This document shows positions 47,389 through 53,010 of a stretch of DNA of 64,000 bases, piece by piece. The notes below the pieces were generated by a model. The model did no database searches, was not told the DNA's origin, and saw nothing but the letters and a program-made list of their open reading frames with translations. The position numbers were made by a program, and so were the translations under genes. Source of the stretch: Babylonia areolata (taxonomy: Eukaryota; Mollusca; Gastropoda; Neogastropoda; Buccinidae); contig NC_134882.1 of NCBI RefSeq assembly GCF_041734735.1, forward strand, positions 26,761,699-26,825,698, read 5' to 3'. Position 1 is the first letter of the stretch. Every line of letters starts with the position of its first letter.

Positions 47389-49791
47389 GGGTGAGCAGAC
47401 TTCACATTTAAACCTGTGTCCATGTCTCGCTCCCTGTGTGTGTGTGTCTTTGTCTCTGTCTCTCTCACTCTCTTTCTGTCTCTTCACTCTCTGTCTCTGT
47501 ATCTGTCTATCTCTCACTCTCCCCCCCCCCCCCCCCCCCCCCTCACACTTCCCCTCCTCATTACACCCACACCTCCCATTCTGAGTCCCCCATTACACAG
47601 CCACACCCGGGTTCATCTGTTGCGGTCCCAGCACTTTCAGTCCACAGGGAACCATCAGTTAATATTAGGTTACCAGGAGGCCACATACCAGAGGAAACCC
47701 TGCACCGTTGCTAAGTCACTGTGGTGCTTTACAGTAGTGCCTGTTCTAATTAAACATTGTTAGGACACCACCTTCTAAGCCCCCGACTGACAACAATAAT
47801 GGCTTAGTCACAAAGCTAGACCGAGCGTGCGTTTCCCCCCCGAATGGAGACCGCCACCACATCCCTCCAGCTACAGACCCCAATGAATCTGTGGACACTG
47901 AAGACTTTGACAGGACTCAACCCAACCATTTTTAGTGGAGGGGTAACAAAACAGCTCATCATGAAAGCAGGGCATGAAAGGCCACATAATCTTGACTTTT
48001 TATATTGATGATGAAGAAGGAGGAAGAGGATGACAATGATGATGACGATGCTGCTATGGAGGCCCATTTAGGTTTGGAACGATGTGATAAGGCTGTAGGC
48101 TGTGCTCTATGCTTCCTCTCATAATGACATACCGGCTTTAACCAGGCGGCTGGCCTGAGAGATACAGACACTTGCAGTATTGGTCAGGAAATAGATCAAC
48201 ACACGCATAGATGCATCCATGAAGTGGATGATAACTCAACAGTTTGGTCCCAGTCTTCCCATTGACACCCATAGCACACTTAACTCTGGGTAGGAGCCAG
48301 CCACAAAACTTATACTTCTTACTCTGTGAAGAACTATATTCTATCTAATATGATCTACACTTATGATTTTTTTTTAACTTGATTTAGATTTGGTATTTCA
48401 GGATGCAATGTGTACAGGTACCACCATAAAAATGCAAATATTTCAGTTATGTTGTGTTGGAAGCACCATAAAAATGCAAATATTTCAGTTATGTTGTGTT
48501 GGAAACAACTTAAGGTGAAGTGAATTTTGTGTTGAATGATGTGCATTTGAAACTTATTCCTGAAAAGTATTAGGAATATTCATGTTTGATTAGATTTTCT
48601 TTATTCATTGCATCTACTGATGATGATATTATTCATAACTTGGTATGGTACCCATATAAATCTTTAATTTCAGAGAGCTGGTATTATCTTTATTTATTTC
48701 CTTATCAAGTTGTGAAAACAGTTGTTTAGACACAAACAGTTGTGGTGACATTTGCCAATTTTGTTTCGGCCCCTTGTTCATATGAAGCTGTGGCTTTAAG
48801 TGAGTAAATTATCTCAGTATCTTTACTCACCATTCCCCACCTTCCCAAACACTCTCCTTGTTGTGCGGGTCAGAGTGTAGTAATACAGATGTGTGCCACT
48901 TGCCTGTGCAGGGAAGCTGTGAGCATCCTGGGAATAAGCTGTCCAATGGAGTGATGAGTAATGGGACAATAACATCACCGGGAACTATCGCTGTGGCCTC
49001 ACGCATGCACAGTGCCACGCAGAAGTTCCTGACCATCGTCAACCCATTCGTCCAAAGCTTTGATACATTTATGAACACCAAAGCTGAAATCGAGGCACAC
49101 AAAAGCCTGAAAGGTTAGTGTGAAGAAATGTGGCAGTGTAGCCATGTTGTGTGGTTTGTGAGCAAGGGAGGATGGGGTGGAGGGTGTTCCCACACAGTAT
49201 ACCACAGCCCTTGTGCATACAAACCACAAGCCTTTATTTTTAGAGATGGAATAAGTTCTGTGTATCATGTTTGGTAATGTTTTTTTAATACTGGCTTTCA
49301 TGAAAATGTAAATGTAGGTCAGTTGTTGATTCACAGTATTAAAAAAAAATTTGGATATGTTTGCATGATTCTGAGAAAATTCTTCAATGCTGGGATATTT
49401 ACAATGTGTTTACACTGTTGTATGTTATCTTTGGGTCTGGTTTGTATTTGCTCAAGGTAATCACACAACGATATGTGATTGTTATGAAGCAAGTGCTTTC
49501 ATGACCCATTGTGCTGAAAATTGAATTACTGATTAAATCAGAACAGTGTTGCTGAATTTCTATAGTTTGTACTTGAGTGACATGCTTCCATGTTCCTATG
49601 ACAGTGAGAGATAAAACAACTCTCAGTCAGTTGCAGTGGAAGTACAGAATGGTCTGGGTTGGTTTGTTTCAGATTTCTTTGGGTCAATAGATCAGCGCTG
49701 TGGCATGCTGGCCTTCGAAAGCAACTTACGGCACCTTGTGGTATACGTCTACTGGGCCTTAAAGGAACTGGGCCCTTATCCTTCCTCATAG
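13514..49791 (+). CDS. AFF: AF4/FMR2 (AFF/Lilliputian) family protein, super elongation complex scaffold; 20 coding exons
   Basis: Joining the 20 exons listed separately gives one open frame of 1,327 codons plus stop, with every junction at gt/ag and phases consistent throughout. Human AFF4 is about 1,160 residues, so this is a full-length, slightly longer member. Landmarks in order: ERRRNQAQRERA and FPRVPVLFQPP (residues 1-45; counterpart of the AFF4 FPPSSPLFAEPYK cyclin T contact), IESLFGPWANVEW, LDDIFK-EMAVTTPLTAL (ELL-binding part), poly-Ser/Asp/Glu block (about 440-480), SWGLSQFITK, IVRLQPCLLLRTP (AF9/ENL-binding strand), Lys-rich nuclear segments, and the C-terminal homology domain (about 1040-1327), which in vertebrates mediates dimerisation. 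The protein is largely disordered outside that domain. Known role of the family: nuclear scaffold joining P-TEFb, ELL and ENL/AF9 to release paused RNA polymerase II. Which vertebrate paralogue is closest cannot be said; invertebrates usually have a single gene (lilli in Drosophila). Confidence 0.93.
14317..14369. repeat. (AC)n microsatellite
   Basis: A nearly pure AC dinucleotide run of about 50 bp in AFF intron 1. A second one lies at 14648-14697. Confidence 0.9.
14766..15065. repeat. inverted repeat with two 100-bp arms and a 100-bp spacer
   Basis: The left arm (14766-14865, from ATTAGAGAATTACAACTC to CATCATCTTTTT) is the reverse complement of the right arm (14966-15065) with only three mismatches by eye. 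The spacer between them is also 100 bp. Transcribed as part of intron 1 it would form a long, almost perfect hairpin. No clear target-site duplication was found at its ends. It could be a foldback transposon or MITE, or a palindromic duplication. Confidence 0.9.
15216..15472. repeat. mosaic pentanucleotide array (AACAC)n/(ACACC)n
   Basis: A (CA)n run passes into about 5 units of AACAC, then about 11 of ACACC, then over 20 of AACAC, then about 10 of ACACC, without any break in the 5-bp register. All six frames stay open for about 100 codons, giving Thr/His or Cys/Val repeats that are not genes. Confidence 0.92.
16529..16890 (+). mobile_element. SINE family A, full-length tRNA-headed copy
   Basis: Opens with a tRNA-like head (GGTGTAGTGGCCAAATGGTTAG as A box, GAGTTTGATCCCCAC as B box), followed by CACCTGGTGGTTTGAGGGTG, GATCTCCCAGGTCAACATGT, a TTAAAGATCTTGTAAG link and the shared tail GTGTATGACTGCCTGCAAAC. 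It matches two opposite-strand copies at 31.3 and 46.7 kb. It sits in AFF intron 1 on the sense strand. The tRNA-like head is a pol III promoter relic, not a working tRNA. Confidence 0.75.
17931..18870 (+). mobile_element. dispersed repeat F, copy 1
   Basis: About 0.9 kb that realigns, with many small gaps, to 58.8-59.9 kb in the same orientation: shared phrases include CAGAGAATTTTG, GATACAGAATGAAAGTAA / GATAGAGAATGAAAGTAA, GTGAGCTGTCAAGCTTTTCT, TTTGATGATATTCCCTTC, GGCAGTTGATCACTGTGAAA and CTTCACTGTCAGTAATG. Its left edge reads TTAACCTTTTCAGTGCC, reminiscent of a TTAA-flanked piggyBac-type end. On the - strand there are short acidic open stretches but no transposase core that I recognise. Classification stays open. 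Confidence 0.6.
19275..19318. repeat. (AC)n microsatellite
   Basis: Pure AC run preceded by an A/G-rich tract in AFF intron 1. Confidence 0.9.
19951..20068 (+). CDS. AFF: AFF exon 2
   Basis: Completes residue 6 and encodes to residue 45: LEIERRRNQAQRERA, then GDSFPRVPVLFQPPAM. The basic run followed by FP-x-x-P-LF-x-P is the N-terminal signature of the family (human: FPPSSPLFAEPYK), where the scaffold contacts cyclin T of P-TEFb. Acceptor ttttttttccag is strong; donor AATG|gtgtga is weak but is the one that keeps the frame. Confidence 0.92.
20069..20850 (+). other. AFF: AFF intron 2
   Basis: AT-rich, no recognised element. It contains an imperfect repeat of CATTCTTGGGACAACAAAGAGA (about 20570 and 20614). 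Confidence 0.7.
20851..21699 (+). CDS. AFF: AFF exon 3
   Basis: Phase 0 at both ends; encodes residues 46-328. It begins with an acidic/hydrophobic helix (DDTTQLIESLFGPWANVEW) that corresponds to the second cyclin T-contacting helix of AFF4 (IQSMLGNYDEM). It then gives a disordered Ser/His/Pro-rich stretch with long Pro runs (PPPSSTHTPPPPHHQTPQPP type) and ends SKPNLFLDIK. Open frames on the other strand and in another + frame over this exon are shadows of its Pro/Ser bias. The frame stays open past the donor AAAG|gtcagt for another 18 codons. Confidence 0.92.
21700..24603 (+). other. AFF: AFF intron 3
   Basis: 2.9 kb, AT-rich. It contains a reverse-oriented SINE at 21.9-22.2 kb and short A- or T-rich tracts. 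Open frames near 22.4-23.2 kb have T-rich hydrophobic composition and no family resemblance. Confidence 0.65.
21925..22190 (-). mobile_element. tRNA-headed SINE family D, reverse orientation
   Basis: Read on the - strand it begins with a degraded tRNA-like head (CCACTGTGGTTAAGTTGTGA, then GAGTTTGACCCCCATC as B box) and continues into GACTGGGACCACCAAATGAA and CAGGTGTCTATATCTCTTGG. The body past the head is shared, same orientation, with 48.15-48.33 kb, which shows it is dispersed. Confidence 0.55.
24604..24639 (+). CDS. AFF: AFF exon 4 (36-nt microexon)
   Basis: Twelve codons, REERGQLDDIFK, between ttctgttccag and gtaagt, phase 0 on both sides. LDDIFK followed by EM in the next exon equals the family motif VDEILKEM, part of the ELL-binding segment of AFF4. 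Because it is frame-neutral, skipping would remove the helix without breaking the protein. Confidence 0.9.
24664..24896. repeat. (CT)n, (TA)n and (CT)n microsatellites
   Basis: Compound tract: about 30 bp CT, about 45 bp TA, a 95-bp interval of T/C-rich sequence, then about 56 bp CT. All open frames across it are repeat artefacts. Confidence 0.9.
24994..25225 (+). mobile_element. tRNA-headed SINE family C (Meta-SINE-like)
   Basis: Head TAGCAAGATAATCTAAGTGC with B box GGTTCAAATCCCAC, then CCACTAGACCTTGAGTGGTG, GATGCTAGTCATTCATACGA, GTGCAGCATCCACTTACTGC, GTAAAAGAACTCACAGCAAC and TTGTCCCTGGCAAAATTATG. I recognise this central body as a widely shared molluscan SINE core; the Meta-domain label is from memory. 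A diverged copy in AFF intron 4. Confidence 0.65.
25637..25732 (+). CDS. AFF: AFF exon 5
   Basis: Residues 341-372, phase 0 at both ends: EMAVTTPLTALSETPVLCKP then SEFKFVPRDAQ. This aligns well with the human AFF4 stretch [20 protein letters not shown] then SKFPFPTKESQ, the ELL1/ELL2-binding region. Donor CACAG|gtcagt. Confidence 0.93.
29899..30060. repeat. (CT)n tract and about 31-bp poly-C
   Basis: CT-rich repeats end in an uninterrupted C run at about 29987-30018, with a second shorter C run at 30050-30061. Open frames on both strands here encode only low complexity. Confidence 0.9.
31290..31500 (-). mobile_element. SINE family A, reverse copy with intact head
   Basis: On the - strand it starts ATGGCGCAACAGCTGAGTGG with TTAAAGCGTTGGACTTTCAA and B box GGGTTCGAATC, then GGTGCCTGGTGGGTAATGGG and CCCAGGTCAACATATATGCA. 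The tRNA-like head is the best preserved in the window. The body stops early, inside the TTAAAGATC link, so the far 3' part is missing. Confidence 0.75.
32389..32425 (+). CDS. AFF: AFF exon 6 (37 nt)
   Basis: VDQDLKPKPSLP plus one base, between gttggtgtgcag and G|gtaagt; phase 0 to 1. No known contact is assigned to this linker. Confidence 0.85.
32426..32961 (+). other. AFF: AFF intron 6
   Basis: AT-rich. It has a 16-bp direct duplication (AGATTTTAAAGCTATA) near 32633-32660; nothing else seen. Confidence 0.7.
32962..33010 (+). CDS. AFF: AFF exon 7 (49 nt)
   Basis: Encodes EPEYAMTKTEAEPTIA and two bases of the next codon; acceptor tttgtcacag, donor GCATG|gtatgt. Acidic disordered linker. Confidence 0.85.
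33011..33778 (+). other. AFF: AFF intron 7
   Basis: AT-rich with a G run at 33546-33560 and T-rich tracts; nothing recognised. Confidence 0.65.
33779..33833 (+). CDS. AFF: AFF exon 8 (55 nt)
   Basis: IPADLEADLAVSDDSDIE after completing a Cys codon; matches the family pattern (human DDLKLSSSEDSD) that opens the Ser/acidic region. Donor TTGAG|gtaaat, followed at once by (CT)n. Confidence 0.9.
33834..34480 (+). other. AFF: AFF intron 8 with (CT)n
   Basis: A (CT)n microsatellite fills 33839-33905, starting only six bases after the donor. The rest is T-rich without recognised elements. Confidence 0.75.
34481..34533 (+). CDS. AFF: AFF exon 9 (53 nt)
   Basis: DVTPEDDKKNQERATNLE (last codon split), between tttgcttcag and TTGGA|gtgagt. 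Charged linker leading into the poly-Ser block. Confidence 0.88.
34534..36025 (+). other. AFF: AFF intron 9
   Basis: Contains a reverse-strand LINE fragment at 35.48-35.83 kb. Otherwise no recognised element. Confidence 0.65.
35480..35815 (-). mobile_element. degraded LINE reverse-transcriptase fragment (CR1/L2/jockey type)
   Basis: On the - strand one frame reads LGVIDSNLSLKQHVAKTCQS, a standard thumb-region motif of CR1/L2/jockey-like RTs, preceded by a hydrophobic stretch. In a neighbouring frame, SHLDYCNSL follows, again a family motif (SRLDYCNSLL). At least one frame change separates the two pieces. Only about 110 codons of the C-terminal RT survive. It is unlike the 1-4 kb LINE. Confidence 0.7.
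36026..36209 (+). CDS. AFF: AFF exon 10, poly-Ser/acidic block
   Basis: Residues 437-498: VEVNNASSDDSSSSDSSSAS, then ESESSSSDSEEENGED and a Lys/Glu stretch ending VASTPPDK. This is the hallmark Ser-rich (pSer) region of AFF proteins, once mapped as a transactivation domain. The frame lies on + but is not the longest + frame here. Donor CAAG|gtaatc. Confidence 0.93.
36210..36856 (+). other. AFF: AFF intron 10
   Basis: AT-rich; nothing recognised. Acceptor tttattttgtag. Confidence 0.7.
36857..38184 (+). CDS. AFF: AFF exon 11, large central exon
   Basis: 1,328 nt, residues 499-941. It opens KSNGSWGLSQFITKSSPASV, the counterpart of the family patch NKWQLDNWLNKV (a Trp and an aromatic/hydrophobic helix follow the poly-Ser block). 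Then come about 300 disordered Ser/Lys/Pro-rich residues. Near 37832-37880 lies PSIIVRLQPCLLLRTP, which aligns without gaps to human IVKIDLNLLTRIP, the strand that pairs with the AHD domain of AF9/ENL. The end carries basic runs (AKKKKADAEDRASSKK), likely nuclear localisation. Donor GAACT|gtgagt keeps the phase; reading on would meet a stop at once. Confidence 0.93.
39555..39613 (+). repeat. dispersed repeat, first of a close pair
   Basis: TGTCTCTTAGAAATTTGCAG then GGTCTTTGATGCGCACTTCA and ATGTAACGGGCTTGTC. The same sequence with a few changes recurs at 40508-40572, about 0.96 kb downstream in the same orientation. Confidence 0.75.
41241..41315 (+). repeat. 36-bp tandem duplication
   Basis: AATGAATCTGTAATCTCACC followed by AGTAAGAGGAAACATT is present twice head to tail with one change, in AFF intron 11. 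Confidence 0.85.
42226..42385 (+). CDS. AFF: AFF exon 12
   Basis: Completes a Leu codon and encodes NGVAHPEELPVKKAGLKRKA, then Ser-rich sequence and LTKKVKKTEQVEEK (to residue 994). The Lys/Arg clusters look like bipartite nuclear localisation. Acceptor gttgaaacag, donor AAAAG|gtaggt. Confidence 0.9.
42386..43290 (+). other. AFF: AFF intron 12 with (TA)n(GA)n
   Basis: Compound microsatellite (TA)n(GA)n at 42763-42816 after a T-rich tract; no other element. Confidence 0.8.
43291..43460 (+). CDS. AFF: AFF exon 13
   Basis: Residues 995-1051: VSKEDLPFDSYKQPD, a Pro-rich link (PIPPPPLQPEGI), then DNDYSLAAALEK, which matches the entry into the C-terminal homology domain (human DDRNYSADHYLQ). Donor GAAAA|gtcagt. 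Confidence 0.92.
43461..43951 (+). other. AFF: AFF intron 13
   Basis: T-rich, nothing recognised. Confidence 0.7.
43952..44015 (+). CDS. AFF: AFF exon 14
   Basis: METQEFYVTRAKDLKHVADK; corresponds to the human helix QEAKKLKHNADAL of the C-terminal homology domain. Acceptor ctttgttgcag, donor AAAAG|gtaagt. Confidence 0.93.
44016..44768 (+). other. AFF: AFF intron 14
   Basis: AT-rich, with related motifs GAGCAGCRCATAGCAGTGAA / GAGCAGCAGATAGTAGTAAA near 44608 and 44700; no recognised element. Confidence 0.6.
44769..44902 (+). CDS. AFF: AFF exon 15
   Basis: Residues 1073-1117: QDKPSKLIPYIRSVLYFIMW then AHSCEEHLTHPAEF and NFIETLSLT. It equals the human helices around YYLDAVVSFIECGNALE, with FIMWAHSCEE in place of FIECGNALE. 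Donor ACAAA|gtaagt. Confidence 0.93.
44903..45667 (+). other. AFF: AFF intron 15
   Basis: No recognised element. The open frame of about 160 codons on the - strand here is unlike any family and is cut by the exon context. Confidence 0.6.
45668..45745 (+). CDS. AFF: AFF exon 16
   Basis: HIYRIRNSILSDRTPTDKER and ILSIL; matches human [21 protein letters not shown]. Phase 2 to 2. Donor TTGAT|gtgagt. Confidence 0.93.
45746..46199 (+). other. AFF: AFF intron 16
   Basis: Contains an A run at 45784 and a G run at 45833-45847; nothing else. Confidence 0.7.
46200..46299 (+). CDS. AFF: AFF exon 17
   Basis: ILRIQALLSLKMYNMRRLEA, then MKLKKVIESESNNK; matches human [22 protein letters not shown]. Core helix of the C-terminal homology domain. 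Donor ACAAG|gtcagt. Confidence 0.93.
46300..47172 (+). other. AFF: AFF intron 17
   Basis: Holds a short (AC)n at 46654-46680 and a complete reverse-oriented SINE that ends about 135 bp before exon 18. Confidence 0.75.
46688..47036 (-). mobile_element. SINE family A, full-length reverse copy
   Basis: From the - strand: tRNA-like head (GCACAATAGCTGAGTGGTTA, B box GCGTTCAAATC), GGTGCCTGGTGGGTAAAGGG, TTAAAGATCCTGTAATCCAT, GTCAGTGTTTGGTGGGTTAT, the GTATGGCTGCC block and a tail ending GGGCTGCAACTTCC-complement and GAAGAAGA. It is the longest copy in the window and defines the family together with those at 16.5 and 31.3 kb. Confidence 0.78.
47173..47307 (+). CDS. AFF: AFF exon 18
   Basis: 45 codons, phase 0 at both ends: GSSVKMLGHAPSPHQNHWNK and NSTGTPSPMSPTPSPACSIG, ending SVESQ. 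It equals the Ser/Pro loop of vertebrate C-terminal homology domains (AFF1 QAPSPCIASTGTPSPLSPMP, SPASSVGSQ). Acceptor cggcgttgcag, donor CACAG|gtccgt. Confidence 0.92.
47590..48330 (+). mobile_element. dispersed repeat E, about 740 bp, unclassified
   Basis: Begins around CACAGCCACACCCGGGTTCA and runs through AGGTTACCAGGAGGCCACAT, CCCGACTGACAACAATAATG and GACCGCCACCACATCCCTCC. The last 190 bp (GAGAGATACAGACACTTGCA to GGTAGGAGCCAGC) are shared with the family D SINE at 21.93 kb in the same orientation. I recall the left part as repetitive in snail genomes. No ORF. It may be a composite of two elements. Confidence 0.5.
48420..48508 (+). repeat. 44-bp tandem duplication
   Basis: CACCATAAAAATGCAAATAT followed by TTCAGTTATGTTGTGTTGGA is present twice head to tail, near-identical. 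Confidence 0.88.
48912..49113 (+). CDS. AFF: AFF exon 19
   Basis: Residues 1222-1289: GSCEHPGNKLSNG, GTITSPGTIAVASRMHSATQ, KFLTIVNPFVQSFDTFMNTK and AEIEAHKSLK. It matches human [40 protein letters not shown]. Acceptor gcctgtgcag, donor TGAAAG|gttagt. Confidence 0.93.
49114..49672 (+). other. AFF: AFF intron 19
   Basis: No recognised element; acceptor ttggtttgtttcag. Confidence 0.7.
49673..49791 (+). CDS. AFF: AFF exon 20, last coding exon
   Basis: DFFGSIDQRCGMLAFESNLR then HLVVYVYWALKELGPYPSS and TAG. It corresponds to human [34 protein letters not shown]. The C terminus ends at the place expected for the family. Confidence 0.93.
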
Positions 49792-50705
49792 CCCTGGCAC
49801 ACCCTCGTCTCCCACCCCTGCCATCCCTCCAGCTGTGACTACGGCTCCAGTCTGTGGGTGTGATGGAGGCCAGACTAACACTGCTTTACTGCCATAACCT
49901 TGTGCACATTCCGGGGTGGGGACAGGGAATGGGACAGACCACGGAAATGAAGGGGGAGGGCAGTGCTCTCTGTGTGACTTCACAACATGACCCAGAGCTG
50001 CTGCCTGTGTGATGGCACCATGGGGTGAGGAGACAGGTGCCGCTTCCAGTTATGTGCAATAGAAGCAGAGTGGTGTGGTGTGGTCAATCAGCCAGGAGGG
50101 GACCATGCTGCGCACTGGCCAGGCCAACCCTGTGCACTCTTTCTGCTACAACCTGTGCCTGACAACTGCTATTCTCTTGGTGCAAAGGCTGCAAGCTTCT
50201 CTGGAGATGGGCCTGCAGCTGCCTACAACTACACACAAACTCACACCTTCCTCTACTGTCAGGGTCCGTGGCTAAGTGGCTTTTTCATGTGTTGTGCCTA
50301 CATCCATGACTCCAAAACAATTGCTAATGTATTGTGACATAAGTGTGGGCTGGAAATGATGGATGGACTAAGGTGGGGTGGCTTCTGGAAAGCTTTGTTA
50401 AGGTCACAGACAGCAGACTGTTCCGGCAATCCGGGCCTCCCCAAAGAAGCTGTGGAGTGTGTTGATGTGAAAGAGAAAGGAAAGCTTTATTCATGGCAGG
50501 GAGTGTCAGGCCATCATCGCCACATTGCAGACATTGTGTGAATTGGCCGTCTCAGTGCTACGCAATACACAGCTGTTGGCTTCTTTGTTTTCCAGGGCGC
50601 TGAGAGTGTACAGTGTGTGTGTGTGTGTGTACAACTGTCTTGTCAGTTTGTATCAGATCATCTCTCTTCTGTCAGAATAAAAATCTCAATCAACACTCTT
50701 CCAAT
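49792..50705 (+). other. AFF: probable AFF 3' UTR
   Basis: Sequence after the stop is moderately GC-rich without open frames of interest. AATAAA poly(A) signals occur at 50676-50681 and again at 51026-51031, so the transcript may end near 50.7 kb or 51.05 kb. More distal signals also exist; vertebrate AFF4 has a long 3' UTR. End not proven. Confidence 0.5.
50676..50681 (+). terminator. candidate AFF poly(A) signal
   Basis: First canonical AATAAA after the stop codon (CAGAATAAAAATCTC). A second, in CCATTAAATAAATGC, is at 51026-51031. Confidence 0.4.
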
Positions 50706-51480
50706 TCTCCATTTATCAAATGATCTGAAGGTGATTGGGGTAGATTTCATTGAAACAAGACTTTGTACATGTGGAACATTGATGGTGCAAGGAGTATTGT
50801 AAGCATGCAAGAACATTGGGTATAGATAATGTGTTGTCGGAAAACTGAGTGACTTCAATTGTCCATGCCTCTAAAATGCAGCTACAGCCTAATCCCAAGC
50901 AGTCTATGTCTGGACACATTTTCAGACATGGATGTTGGCAAGCAAGTAGTCACTGTTTGTTATATCATTACTGACAAAATGTTGAAAATTGGGATAGGGA
51001 GCTATACTGTGTCTTATTTCCATTAAATAAATGCTTAAAAAAGAAAAGAAAAAGTGGATGTATGGGGGAAGTTGATGGGGAAGGTGAGGGGGAGAGAATA
51101 ACCTGTTGGTCATATGGATATGGCAAGACATATTCAAAAACAACTAATTTTGGGCATGATTAATAATGGTGCTTTCCTTCTGGCTTTGAGTAGCATCTTT
51201 TTTGTTAGCAGGGTATGTGCTCCACAGTATTCTTGTTTGTTTTGTTGTTGTTTTCCTGTCATTCCTATGCCTCTCTGTTCTGTAGCTATTGTGGGCAGGC
51301 AGTCACAGGTGTCGGCACCACCATGTTAGCAAGTCAAGGGGGCAGTGAAGGACAGTGTTATACTGTCCTGATCCCTGCGTCAGTGTGTTGATGACTCCAC
51401 GTGTGGACGGACCTGTACCACTTGGCCTTGATAGGACTGGTGGGGAGAGAAGAGGGGGTGGGTGGGAAGCATTGAAGGTA
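50706..51480. other. downstream flank, no gene seen
   Basis: AT-rich to mixed sequence with a second AATAAA at 51026; no coding sequence supported. Confidence 0.5.
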
Positions 51481-52292
51481 CCGTAAAGTTCGGTCTATTG
51501 AGCACACTGGTATATAAGCCGCACCCACTAAATTTTGGAAAAAATTGAACTTTATACATACATAAGCCGCACGGGCTTATAAGCCGCACTTATTTCCGGT
51601 ACCGGAACACATACTGATACTACAGAAAAGTTGTTGATACTGTAGGTTATGAAATACACACAAGCGGGAAACAACACAAAGAAAAGCAAGCGAAAATACT
51701 GCTAGTGCCACAAAAAAATAATAAATAAACACAACGAAAATAAGATCCATAATTTAGGGATAGTCACATTTATTCAACGTCATCCTGCTCACTGAATCCA
51801 CTAAAATCTTTGTCTTCAGTGTCTGAGTTGAAGAGAACCAGCACAGCTTCCTCTGCCATCTTGTCACTGACTTCAGCCTCGCTTTCACTTCATGAAATTC
51901 AAAAGGTGGAGGTTGCTGCTGGTTCGTCGCTTGCACTGTCATCTGCTAGGTCAATCGCCTTCAATTTGAAGGCTGCATCATAGACATAACATCGCGTTTT
52001 CGGCATGATGAGGGTGTACGCTTGAGCAGAGTAGAACTGAATGCTGATCTGAAGGCTTTAATGTGTGCGGATTTGATTTATAAAACGTGAACAGTTAGCA
52101 CACTATCTTGAAGCTTATCCAAAAATTCATGGACAGAAATCATGATTTTGGTGAGTTGAAGGGCAGCTAAGAGTAGACAAGAACGTGACACTCCTGGGAT
52201 CGTTAAAATCCACAAATAAGCCACATCATTGTATAAGCCGCAGAGGTTGAAGCAGTGGTAAAAAGTTGCGGCTTATAGACTGAACTTTACAG
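51481..52292 (-). mobile_element. pogo/Tigger-like DNA transposon, internally deleted derivative (812 bp)
   Basis: The ends CCGTAAAGTTCGGTCTAT and, reverse-complemented, CTGTAAAGTTCAGTCTATAA are inverted repeats flanked by TA on each side, the Tc1/mariner-pogo insertion signature. Subterminal ATAAGCCGCA motifs recur on both sides. On the - strand a start peptide MPKTRCYVYDAAFKLKAIDL (52006 downward) looks like the N terminus of a pogo-type transposase DNA-binding domain. It runs out of frame near 51900 and is followed by an acidic C terminus, VLFNSDTEDKDFSGFSEQDD, ending at 51770. The whole catalytic DDE region is absent. So it is a MITE-like deletion product that kept both coding tips. Confidence 0.82.
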
Positions 52293-52590
52293 TAGTTTAG
52301 ACAGGGTTTTTCCCTCCCGTACCAAGTTACATGTGGTGAATATAAGCAGCAAGGTAGCACAGTATGTTGTTTGTTCAGACAGGGTGTGAGGATCAAAGTT
52401 GAATGAATGTCAGCAAGAAGTTTCAAATAAGATTAAGACTGATGGGTCAGAAAAAGAATGTGAACCAGGGAATATTGTTGACTGAAAGAGATGTGAGTGA
52501 GGTGGAATTTGATTGACCAGAATATGTGGTGAATTAGTTTCAGTAATGTATTAGGGAGTGCTGAATGCCAAGTGAATTTGAATATAACCA
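52293..52590. other. spacer, nothing seen
   Basis: AT-rich sequence between the pogo-like element and a minisatellite. Confidence 0.5.
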
Positions 52591-53010
52591 GAAAACGACA
52601 AAAGTGAGAAAGTGACCAGACAGGCTGGACAGAAGTATGAAAGTGACCAGACACTAGACAGGACAGAAGTGTGAAAGTGACTAGCCAGGACAGAAGTGTG
52701 AAAGTGCCAGACAGACTGGACAGAAGTGTGCAAGTGACCAGACACTAGACAGGACAGAAGTGTGAAAGTGACTAGCCAGGACAGAAGTGTGAAAGTGCCA
52801 GACAGACTGGACAGAAGTGTGCAAGTGACCAGACACTAGACAGGACAGAAGTGTGAAAGTGGCTAGGCAGACATGACAGAAGTGTGAAAGTGCCAGACAG
52901 ACAGGACAGAAGTGTGACAGTGACCAGACAAACACTGAGACAGGGCAAAATTGTGAAAGTGACCAAGCAGACATGACAGAAGTGTGAAAGTAACCAGACA
53001 GGGCAGCAGT
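52591..53010. repeat. minisatellite, 27-34-bp units in a 91-bp higher-order repeat
   Basis: Units start GACAGAAGTGTGAAAGTGAC and vary in their ends (CAGACACTAGACAG, TAGCCAG, CAGACAGACTG). The order 34+27+30 bp repeats, so identical text recurs 91 bp apart (for example near 52681 and 52772). About 13 units; the right edge decays by 53040. A 176-codon frame on the - strand is just this repeat read through. Confidence 0.9.

Larger units (their letters stand above)
47308..48911 (+). other. AFF: AFF intron 18
   Basis: Contains (CT)n at 47341-47383, TG/CT-rich repeats, a C run at 47521-47542, a long dispersed repeat at 47.6-48.33 kb and a 44-bp tandem duplication at 48420-48508. Confidence 0.75.
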
